From Desulfobacterales bacterium (GTDB lineage: Bacteria; Desulfobacterota; Desulfobacteria; Desulfobacterales; JAFDCJ01): a DNA stretch of 6,732 bases. This document shows, in pieces, positions 1 through 5,287 of the stretch. The position numbers were made by a program, and so were the translations under genes. The DNA lies in NCBI GenBank assembly GCA_020345785.1, contig CP070771.1, positions 1,271,565-1,278,296 of the forward strand, given 5' to 3'. Below the pieces are notes generated by a model that was not told the origin of the DNA, ran no database searches, and saw nothing but the letters and a program-made list of their open reading frames with translations. The stretch's first letter is position 1; the number at the start of each line of letters is the position of its first letter.

Positions 1-35
1 TCAAAAACGGCGAGTGGGTATTATATCAACCGTAA
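1..35 (+). CDS. C-terminal end of an upstream gene, probably a Liv-type substrate-binding protein (partial)
   Basis: Reading from base 3, the frame gives KNGEWVLYQP, then TAA at 33-35 and an immediate second stop, TAG, at 36-38. A Lys-x-Gly-x-Trp-Val-(x)n-Pro ending is typical of periplasmic binding proteins of branched-chain amino acid type ABC importers, which often finish with 'dGkWvvvyP'. The transporter that starts at 291 lacks its binding protein, and livK commonly lies just upstream of livH, so the context fits. Only about ten residues are visible, so this is an inference from a short match plus position. The other two frames also stay open for 18-23 codons but give no recognisable ending. 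Confidence 0.42.
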   Translation, partial: KNGEWVLYQP

Positions 36-290
36 TAGTCCGTCCCGTATTCACTGATTTTATTAAAAAATAAATTAAAAACGAAAGCACGAAAATGAAA
101 CTTTAAAAGAGAGTTTTCGTGCTTTCGTAGTTATACACAGCGTTATAATAAATCGGAACCATAACCAATACAAAGGTAATGTTAAGGTTATCCAAATTTT
201 CGAAAAGTCTCCGAAATTCATTGAAATTGATATTTCCCACAATGGATTACCTTATTTCGGGTTATAGATCCGAAAAAAAATAAGAACCCC
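36..290. other. AT-rich spacer upstream of livH
   Basis: No coding sequence is supported in these 255 bases. The spacer holds a strong inverted repeat (81-128, listed separately). It also holds a small hairpin just before the livH start, TTTCGG 255-260 pairing with CCGAAA 270-275. A TATAAT hexamer at 144-149 could be a -10 box, but no convincing -35 lies 16-18 bases upstream, so no promoter is called. No clear Shine-Dalgarno sequence precedes the livH ATG; the nearest purine stretch is AATAAGAA at about 279-286. Confidence 0.6.
81..128. repeat. Perfect 15-bp inverted repeat (stem-loop)
   Basis: ACGAAAGCACGAAAA at 81-95 is the exact reverse complement of TTTTCGTGCTTTCGT at 114-128, leaving an 18-base loop. 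It lies about 45 bases after the stop of the upstream gene. It could end that transcript, but no T-run follows the right arm (the next bases are AGTTATACAC), so it is a poor intrinsic terminator. A dispersed palindromic repeat is the likelier reading. A stem here could also lower read-through from the binding-protein gene into livH. Confidence 0.8.
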
Positions 291-1196
291 ATGGACTTTC
301 AAATCCTCTTTGAGCAGTTAATCAACGGAATCACCCAAGGAAGTGTTTACGCCCTGCTGGCGCTGGGATTTACCATGATATTCGGCACGCTGCGCATGGT
401 AACCTTTGCCCATGGGGAAGTTTACATGATAGGGGCTTACGTGGGCTTTGAACTGATAAGACTGTTGCACCCCAGCTTTTTTCTGGCGCTGGCGGTAGCG
501 CTGGTCGCCACGGCCCTGCTGGGCGTCGTCATCGAAATTCTTGCTTTTCATTTCTTGCGTGATGCGCCGCATGCCACCTCATTGCTGGTCACCATCGGTA
601 TTTCCATCCTGTTGGTAAACCTGGCCCAGCTGATCTGGGGTCCCGAAACGAAAGCGATCCCCTATTCCCTGTTGGACAAGATGGATTACGGTGAGATTGA
701 AATCGGCGGCATCTATATTACTTTCCTGCAGATGGCGGTGCTCGGGGTGACCGTGCTGCTGATGGCACTTCTGTATATCCTGATTAACAAAACCAAGCTC
801 GGAATGGTTATCAGGGCCACCGCCCAGGACTATGAGGCAGCCTATGCCATGGGGGTCGGCGTAAACGGGATCTTTATGATCGCATTTGCCATCGGTTCCA
901 TGCTGGGCGGCGTGGCCGGCGTTCTTATCGGGGTTTATTACAATTTATTCTACCCGACGATGGGAGGGCTTTATGGCTTGAAAGCATTCAGTGCCAGCGT
1001 CGTCGGCGGTCTAAACAGTTTGCCGGGAGCGGTGGTGGCCGGGCTCATCATCGGTATCGTCGAGACATTTTCCGTTGAATTTGGCGCGTCCAATTTCCGC
1101 CATTTATTTTCCTTCCTGTTCATGATCCTGATCCTGCTCTTTCGACCGGGCGGATTGTTCGGCGGCAGGGAGCTTATTCAGGCCCGGGGTGACTGA
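291..1196 (+). CDS. livH: Branched-chain amino acid type ABC transporter, permease subunit LivH
   Basis: This 301-residue, highly hydrophobic protein is one of the two inner-membrane channel subunits of a HAAT-family importer (leucine/isoleucine/valine or related hydrophobic or amide substrates). The N-terminus (residues 10-45, with NGITQGSVYALLALGFTMIF then THE-like 'TFAHGEVYMIGAY') is the classic LivH opening. The cytoplasmic coupling-loop region is clear at about 180-192 (QDYEAAYAMGVGV). The conserved VVGGLNSLPGAVVAG block is at 237-251, and the RPGGLFGG ending is at 285-292. The length matches the family, about 290-310 residues. The ATG at 291 gives the expected N-terminus even though it has no good ribosome binding site. 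The stop codon overlaps the livM start (TGATG), which implies translational coupling. The true substrate cannot be read from the permease; Liv-like systems also carry urea, amides and aromatic compounds. Confidence 0.96.
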   Translation: MDFQILFEQLINGITQGSVYALLALGFTMIFGTLRMVTFAHGEVYMIGAYVGFELIRLLHPSFFLALAVALVATALLGVVIEILAFHFLRDAPHATSLLVTIGISILLVNLAQLIWGPETKAIPYSLLDKMDYGEIEIGGIYITFLQMAVLGVTVLLMALLYILINKTKLGMVIRATAQDYEAAYAMGVGVNGIFMIAFAIGSMLGGVAGVLIGVYYNLFYPTMGGLYGLKAFSASVVGGLNSLPGAVVAGLIIGIVETFSVEFGASNFRHLFSFLFMILILLFRPGGLFGGRELIQARGD

Positions 1197-2218
1197 TGCC
1201 AAACGCCTTACGACAGACCCTGGCAAATCTTCCCTATCTCGCCATTGTCGCGATGATGGCCCTGCTGCCCCTGGTCATCAGCAATCTCTATTATATTCAG
1301 GTACTGATCTTTATCGGCATCTACATTATCCTGGCCCTTAGCCTGAACCTGTTAAACGGTTACGTGGGTCTGCTTTCCATCGGCCATGCCGCGTTTTACG
1401 GCATCGGCGCCTACGCGTCCGCCAAATTGGTCATGGAAGCGGGGCTGCCGTTTCCCCTGGCCATGCTGGGGGCGGGAGCGGTGGCCGGTGTCTTCGGATA
1501 CTTGATTGCGAAACCAACCCTGCGACTTTCGGGGATTTACATGACGCTGGCCACCCTGGGCTTTAACATGATCTTCTTTCTGGTTCTGCAAAACTGGATG
1601 AGTTTCACCAACGGTCCTCTGGGAATCATGGATATTCCTCCGCCCAGCATTTTCGGTTACGCCATCGAATCCCGCATTCAGTATTACTACCTGATCTATT
1701 TTCTGGTGCTGCTGACCATTTTCAGCATGCAACGCCTGATGACCTGCCGATTCGGCCGTGCCCTGGTAAGTATCCGTGAAAACGAGCTGGCGGCCGAAGC
1801 CATGGGCATTCACACCACCAGATACAAGATCCAGGCCTTTGTGCTGGCGGCCTTTTATGCCGGTATCGCCGGCAGTTACTATGCGCACTTTGTCAAATTT
1901 ATCAGTCCGGACAGTTTTTATATATACGAGTCGTTCATTCTGCTTGCCATGCTGGCTTTTGGGGGGCAGGGCAACCTCGTCGGACCGGTGGTCGGAGCCG
2001 CCATACTGATTATTATTCCGGAAGTGTTTCGCTTCCTGCAGGAATACCGCATGCTTGTTTACGGCAGTGTTCTCATTATTATGATGCTGGTGCGTCGCCA
2101 GGGTCTGCTGGGCGGCAGAAACTACAGCCTGAGGCTGCCCTGGTTTGACGATCAAAAAAAGGAGGTCTTTACCAAGGGCGATAAATTCTTGCCTGAAGAT
2201 GAAGTTCGTCAATTATAA
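1196..2218 (+). CDS. livM: Branched-chain amino acid type ABC transporter, permease subunit LivM
   Basis: This 340-residue polytopic membrane protein is the second channel subunit, partner of LivH. Diagnostic blocks are LSLNLLNGYVGLLSIGHAAF at 48-67, the LRLSGIYMTLATLGF segment at 109-123, the coupling-helix region FGRALVSIRENELAAEAMGI at 186-205, and GGQGNLVGPVVGAA at 256-269. The C-terminus ends with RRQGLLGGR (300-308) and a hydrophilic tail of about 30 residues. The start ATG shares one base with the livH stop. After the stop there is a gap of 134 bases before livG, unusually loose for this operon type, and it is filled by a short repeat array. The long open frame on the opposite strand (about 1352-2212) is a shadow of this gene's codon bias. 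Confidence 0.96.
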   Translation: MPNALRQTLANLPYLAIVAMMALLPLVISNLYYIQVLIFIGIYIILALSLNLLNGYVGLLSIGHAAFYGIGAYASAKLVMEAGLPFPLAMLGAGAVAGVFGYLIAKPTLRLSGIYMTLATLGFNMIFFLVLQNWMSFTNGPLGIMDIPPPSIFGYAIESRIQYYYLIYFLVLLTIFSMQRLMTCRFGRALVSIRENELAAEAMGIHTTRYKIQAFVLAAFYAGIAGSYYAHFVKFISPDSFYIYESFILLAMLAFGGQGNLVGPVVGAAILIIIPEVFRFLQEYRMLVYGSVLIIMMLVRRQGLLGGRNYSLRLPWFDDQKKEVFTKGDKFLPEDEVRQL

Positions 2219-2352
2219 AAACGATGAATATCTTTAATTTTAGGCATTTTAGATCATTTTAGACGTTTTAGGCAATTTTAATTTGGCGATTAATATCTGG
2301 TCTCATGTTCCATACCATTTTGATTTAAATTTGAAAAATTAGAATCATTGCT
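2219..2352. repeat. livM-livG spacer with phased TTTTAG repeats
   Basis: TTTTAG occurs at 2238-2243, 2247-2252, 2257-2262 and 2266-2271, followed by TTTTAA at 2276-2281, so the period alternates between 9 and 10 bases. The first and fourth units are both followed by GCA. The rest of the spacer is AT-rich with no ORF. T-tracts spaced close to one helical turn can bend DNA, and repeated hexamers can serve as protein-binding sites. Decay or expansion of a simple dispersed repeat is equally possible. No clear Shine-Dalgarno sequence precedes the livG ATG. Confidence 0.65.
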
Positions 2353-3135
2353 ATGCCTTTGCTGGAAATAACAAATGTCACCAAGGACTTTGGGGGTCTG
2401 GAAGCGCTGCACAACGTTTCCCTGCAGATTAATGCGGGGGATATCATCAGCCTGATCGGCCCCAACGGCGCCGGCAAGACCACCCTGTTCAACTGCATTA
2501 CGGGAACCCTGCCACCGAACTCCGGGTCAATTAAATTTCAGGGCAAAGAACTGGTCGGCCTGCAGCCCCATGAGGTGGCCCGCTGCGGAATTGCGCGTAC
2601 CTTCCAGCACATCCGCCTTTTTAATCGCATGACGGTCCTGGACAATGTCATGGTTGGGAACGATTATAAAGGTCGAACAGGGATTTTCAGTGCCCTTATG
2701 CGTCCTCCCAGAGTCGGCCGGGAGGAGAGGGCTTCAAAGGCAAAATGTCGTGAAGTGCTGTCATTTTTCGGTGAAAGGCTCCTGCCGCGGTTGAATCAGT
2801 ATGCCGATATGCTATCCTACGCCAACCGCCGACGTCTCGAGATTGCCCGGGCGCTGGTGTCCGAACCGCGTCTGATTTTGCTGGATGAACCGACCGCCGG
2901 AATGAATCCCCACGAAACCCAGGGCATCGTCGACCTGATTCGTTTGATCCGGGAACGCGGGCATACCGTGTTGGTCATCGAGCACAAGATGAAGGTCGTG
3001 ATGACGGTATCCGATTGCATCGTCGTGCTGGATCACGGTGAGAAGATCGCCGAGGGCACGCCGAGTCAAATTGCCGCCAACAAGGATGTCATTGAAGCTT
3101 ATATGGGAGGACGTCAACGTGCTCAAGCTGAGTAA
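2353..3135 (+). CDS. livG: Branched-chain amino acid type ABC transporter, ATP-binding protein LivG
   Basis: This 260-residue cytoplasmic ABC ATPase energises import through LivH/LivM, paired with LivF. Motifs in order: Walker A GPNGAGKT at 36-43, Q-loop Gln85 in RTFQHIRLF, Walker B plus catalytic Glu in LILLDEP (174-180; Asp178, Glu179), and switch His211 in VIEHKM. The LivG-type C-terminal extension GEKIAEGTPSQIAANKDVIEAYMGG is present (229-253). The signature motif is unusual: LSYAN at 154-158, followed by RRRLEIARAL, where most LivG proteins have LxYGxQRRLEIARAL. The signature glycine is therefore Ala157, and the following Gln is Arg159. The 3' end overlaps livF by 17 bases in another frame. 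The ATG start gives the normal family N-terminus (PLLEITNVTKDFGG). Confidence 0.96.
   Translation: MPLLEITNVTKDFGGLEALHNVSLQINAGDIISLIGPNGAGKTTLFNCITGTLPPNSGSIKFQGKELVGLQPHEVARCGIARTFQHIRLFNRMTVLDNVMVGNDYKGRTGIFSALMRPPRVGREERASKAKCREVLSFFGERLLPRLNQYADMLSYANRRRLEIARALVSEPRLILLDEPTAGMNPHETQGIVDLIRLIRERGHTVLVIEHKMKVVMTVSDCIVVLDHGEKIAEGTPSQIAANKDVIEAYMGGRQRAQAE
3105..3110 (+). promoter_or_regulatory. Ribosome binding site that fixes the livF GTG start
   Basis: GGGAGG sits eight bases upstream of the GTG at 3119, inside the last codons of livG. No comparable site precedes the upstream ATG at 3038, which supports the shorter livF product. Confidence 0.75.
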
Positions 3136-3829
3136 TATCGACACGTTTTACGGGCCTATCCAAGCCTTGCGAAACGTTTCACTGAGCGTTGAAGCGGGTG
3201 AAATCGTCTCGCTGCTGGGCGGCAATGCCTGTGGCAAGTCTACCACGATGAAAACCATTTTGGGGTTGGTCAAACCGCGGCGAGGGTCGATCGAATTTCT
3301 AGGACAACGAATCGAAAAGCAATCGCCCGCAACGATTGTGCGGGCGGGCATTTCACCGGTGCTTGAAGCACGGCGTCTTTTTCCTTATCTGACGGTTCAT
3401 GAAAATTTGCGCATGGGCGCCTATGTCCGGGATGATAAAAAAGAAATTCTGCAGGACATTGAGCGTATTTACGATCTTTTCCCGGTCGTCAAAAGTCGCT
3501 ATAAACAGCTGGCATCCACCCTCAGCGGCGGAGAACAGCAAATGGTTGCCATGGCCAGAGCCCTGATGGCGCGCCCCAAACTGCTGATAATGGACGAACC
3601 CTCAATGGGTCTGTCGCCGCTGTTTGTGGATAAGGTTTTTGACATTATTCAACAAATCAACCGATCCCAGGGGGTATCCGTACTTCTGGTGGAACAAAAC
3701 GCCAACATGGCCCTGTCAATCGCCAGCCGGGGATATGTCCTTCAGACCGGCGAAATAGTGCTGCAAGATACCGCCCAAAATCTTCTGGACAATCCGCTGA
3801 TGCAAAAGGCCTATCTGGGAGTGGCTTAA
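3119..3829 (+). CDS. livF: Branched-chain amino acid type ABC transporter, ATP-binding protein LivF (GTG start)
   Basis: This is the second ATPase of the importer, 236 residues, a normal LivF length. The GTG at 3119 is chosen as the start. It has a strong ribosome binding site, GGGAGG at 3105-3110, eight bases upstream, and it yields the family N-terminus (LKLSNIDTFYGPIQALRNVSL). An ATG in the same frame at 3038 would add 27 unrelated residues read from inside livG. Motifs: Walker A GGNACGKS at 34-41, LSGGEQ at 135-140, Walker B LLIMDEP at 155-161, and LLVEQN at 189-194. In LivF proteins Gln normally takes the switch-His position, as Gln193 does here. The Q-loop region reads VLEARRLFPYLTVHENL (81-97) where PEGRRLFP is usual. 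The 17-base overlap with livG suggests coupled translation. Confidence 0.95.
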   Translation: MLKLSNIDTFYGPIQALRNVSLSVEAGEIVSLLGGNACGKSTTMKTILGLVKPRRGSIEFLGQRIEKQSPATIVRAGISPVLEARRLFPYLTVHENLRMGAYVRDDKKEILQDIERIYDLFPVVKSRYKQLASTLSGGEQQMVAMARALMARPKLLIMDEPSMGLSPLFVDKVFDIIQQINRSQGVSVLLVEQNANMALSIASRGYVLQTGEIVLQDTAQNLLDNPLMQKAYLGVA

Positions 3830-3830
3830 A

Positions 3831-3917
3831 GGAATGTCGATTGACGAATGTTGAATGTCGAATTAAGGAATTCTATCAATTAACATTCGACATTCGTCAA
3901 TCGGCATTAGACATTCC
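3831..3917. repeat. Large imperfect stem-loop between livF and the URO-D-like gene
   Basis: The outer arms GGAATGTC (3831-3838) and GACATTCC (3910-3917) pair exactly. After a 7-base bulge on the right (3903-3909), GATTGACGAATGT (3839-3851) pairs exactly with ACATTCGTCAATC (3890-3902). A further GAATGT (3853-3858) faces ACATTC (3883-3888). The element starts two bases after the livF stop. It has no T-run, so it does not look like a classic terminator. The repeated GAATGTC core within and between arms resembles dispersed intergenic repeats of the REP or fold-back kind. Its position means it could stabilise the 3' end of the liv mRNA. Confidence 0.8.
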
Positions 3918-3925
3918 CAAATCCC

Positions 3926-3953
3926 TGAACCGTTGAACCCAGAACGCTGAACC
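3926..3953. repeat. Short GAAC(C) direct repeats
   Basis: TGAACC occurs at 3926-3931, 3934-3939 and 3948-3953, with a variant AGAACG at 3941-3946. The GAAC cores are therefore 8, 7 and 7 bases apart. The array lies just before the ribosome binding site of the URO-D-like gene (AAAGGA, 3962-3967). It may be a simple repeat, or the edge of the adjoining dispersed element. Confidence 0.55.
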
Positions 3954-3975
3954 AATTAAAGAAAGGATATAATTA

Positions 3976-4911
3976 ATGGACAAAATTGAAAGAGTCGATC
4001 GTGTTCTAAACGGAGAAGAGGTGGATCGGCCGCCGGTCACACTCTGGTATCATTTCGGAGTCCAGCATGCCGGCGGGGAACAATTTGCCAGGATAACCCT
4101 GGAGTATTTTGATTATTATGACTTTGACTACCTGAAGGTGATGAACGACTATTTTTATCCGCCGCCGGATGGTCTGGATGCGGTGAAGACCAAGGACGAT
4201 TTGAAACGCATCACCCGCGTTGATGTGGAAAAATGCGACTGGCAGGAACAGTTCAAAGCCCTCAGATACATCAGCAGAGAGCTGAAAGACAAAGCGTATT
4301 TCATCGATACGGTTTTTGATCCCTGGCAAAGCCTGCGCCGCAACATGGCGGGCGAAAACATCGAAGCACTGATGGCCAACGAACCGGATGCGATGCTTGC
4401 GGCGCTGGACGTAATAGCCGACAACCTGATCGAATACTGCAAAAAATCACTGTCAATCGGAACGACGGGCATTTTCATGTCGCTGTATGCCGGCAAGGAT
4501 TTGATCAGCCGCGAAAATTTTCTGCGGTTTGTAAAACCGCCGGCCATGAAAGTGTTTTCGGCCATATCCGGGTTGGGCAAAATGAACACCGCTCATATCC
4601 ACGGCGAAGATTTGTTTTTCGAAGATGTGCTGGATTTTCCGGTAGATATTTTCAATTGGTGGGACCGGGGACCCGAGGGTCCGTCGCTGCAATGGGTCAA
4701 AGAGCGCATTTCCGGCTGCGTCATGGGCGGTATCAACCAAAAAATTGTCGCCCGCACGACCCGGGAATTTTTAAGAAACCATGTTAGGGAAGGCATTGAA
4801 CTCGGCGGGTCAAAGCGGTTTTTTCTGGCCAACGGCTGCAGCAGCGATTCCTGGGGTTACCCCCCTTCAATGCTGGCCATCGTGGAGGCCGCCAAAAAGG
4901 GTGGTAAATGA
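3976..4911 (+). CDS. Uroporphyrinogen decarboxylase-superfamily protein, MtaA/CmuA-like (possible corrinoid-dependent methyltransferase)
   Basis: This 311-residue protein has the URO-D fold pattern: an N-terminal RVDRVLNGEEVDRPPV (6-21), and late blocks DIFNWWDRGPEGPS (224-237), VMGGINQ (249-255) and FFLANGCSSDSWGYPP (282-297). It is not a heme-pathway HemE: the N-terminal RQAGRYxPEY substrate loop is missing, and the protein is shorter than the usual 340-355 residues. The layout matches methylcobamide:coenzyme M methyltransferases and relatives, whose zinc is held by His-x-Cys and a distant Cys. Here the first site reads His207-Ile-His209-Gly, and the distant Cys is Cys288. Such proteins transfer methyl groups between corrinoid proteins and acceptors, or demethylate methoxy or quaternary amine compounds. 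No corrinoid protein gene is nearby, so the substrate is unknown. The start is supported by AAAGGA at 3962-3967, eight bases upstream. Confidence 0.88.
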   Translation: MDKIERVDRVLNGEEVDRPPVTLWYHFGVQHAGGEQFARITLEYFDYYDFDYLKVMNDYFYPPPDGLDAVKTKDDLKRITRVDVEKCDWQEQFKALRYISRELKDKAYFIDTVFDPWQSLRRNMAGENIEALMANEPDAMLAALDVIADNLIEYCKKSLSIGTTGIFMSLYAGKDLISRENFLRFVKPPAMKVFSAISGLGKMNTAHIHGEDLFFEDVLDFPVDIFNWWDRGPEGPSLQWVKERISGCVMGGINQKIVARTTREFLRNHVREGIELGGSKRFFLANGCSSDSWGYPPSMLAIVEAAKKGGK

Positions 4912-4967
4912 GAGGATGGAATAAGGTCATTTCTGCCCGTTGCGACAAGATCCTGGATGCTGGATAA
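4908..4967 (+). CDS. Tiny ORF overlapping the URO-D stop; possible truncated gene remnant
   Basis: An ATG at 4908 overlaps the URO-D-like stop as ATGA, the usual arrangement for a coupled downstream gene, with AAGGGTGG at about 4898-4905 as a possible ribosome binding site. It encodes MRGWNKVISARCDKILDAG (19 residues) before TAA at 4965-4967. The peptide matches nothing I recognise. It could be chance, a leader peptide, or the first codons of a gene whose remainder was lost or displaced when the fold-back repeat (4981-5200) settled here. The segment TCCTGGATGCTGGAT near its end is itself a small direct repeat, so the coding character may stop even earlier. Confidence 0.25.
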   Translation: MRGWNKVISARCDKILDAG

Positions 4968-5287
4968 CATGCGGAAGCTATAAAATCTCAAATCTCAAGC
5001 ACCAAATTACAAATAAATTTCAAATTTCAATAGTCAATGACCAAAACATTTACCGCAATTGCAGCGCATCGCTTCTTAAAACCCTGCTGAGTCGGGGATG
5101 ACGCCGTTGGACACAATGTTAGAGGGTTCATTTGTTTGGAATTTTGAATTTGGGTCATTGGGTTTTGTTTGAGATTTGGTGATTGGTGCTTGGAATTTTA
5201 ATGATTTTCATAAAGCAGCTAATTTTCGCAGAATCCGTCCTTTGCTATTTTAAATGACAGAAGTCAAGCCCGGACGAGTCTAAGCGC
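4968..5287. other. Non-coding spacer between the URO-D-like gene and the kinase gene
   Basis: No gene is supported here. Most of it is the fold-back repeat listed separately. The remaining 87 bases before the kinase start (5201-5287) contain no clear promoter, terminator or Shine-Dalgarno sequence. A nine-codon ORF at 5254-5283 (ATGACAGAAG to TAA) ends four bases before the kinase ATG, but it has no ribosome binding site and is judged to be chance. Confidence 0.6.
4981..5200. repeat. MITE-like fold-back (imperfect inverted repeat) element
   Basis: The outer parts read as imperfect reverse complements over about 70 bases each. TAAAAT (4981-4986) pairs with ATTTTA (5195-5200), CAAGCACCAA (4996-5005) with TTGGTGCTTG (5183-5192), and CAATGACC (5035-5042) with GGTCATTG (5153-5160). 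Between these are AT-rich runs of the 'caaatttcaa / ggaattttgaa' kind. The centre (about 5050-5125) is more GC-rich and includes the palindrome GCAATTGC at 5055-5062. There is no ORF or transposase. It looks like a non-autonomous or dispersed repeat of the sort scattered through intergenic regions of desulfobacterial genomes, a comparison made from memory. Target-site duplications were not identified. Confidence 0.7.

Noticed and set aside
81..128. Intrinsic terminator for the upstream gene
   Set aside because: The stem is AT-rich and not followed by a T-run, so it does not meet the usual requirements in this direction; the opposite direction has no clear T-run beyond the stem either.
144..149. 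TATAAT hexamer as a -10 box for livH
   Set aside because: No acceptable -35 hexamer occurs at 16-18 bases upstream; the nearest candidate, TTTCGT at 123-128, is weak and leaves only 15 bases. The region is AT-rich, where such hexamers arise by chance.
1352..2212. 286-residue open frame on the minus strand opposite livM
   Set aside because: It lies wholly inside a strongly recognised livM gene, and its translation is rich in His, Gln and Arg with no family motif. It is an antisense shadow of livM codon bias.
3038..3118. Longer livF start at the ATG 3038
   Set aside because: The 27 added residues are basic and unlike any LivF N-terminus, and no ribosome binding site precedes them. The GTG at 3119 has GGGAGG at ideal spacing and gives the family start.
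3976..4911. HemE (heme biosynthesis uroporphyrinogen decarboxylase)
   Set aside because: The conserved N-terminal arginine-rich substrate loop is missing, the protein is short, and the His-x-His...Cys layout points to the MtaA/CmuA side of the superfamily.
5254..5283. Nine-codon ORF just upstream of the kinase as a leader peptide
   Set aside because: It has no ribosome binding site, no run of regulatory codons and no attenuator structure after it.
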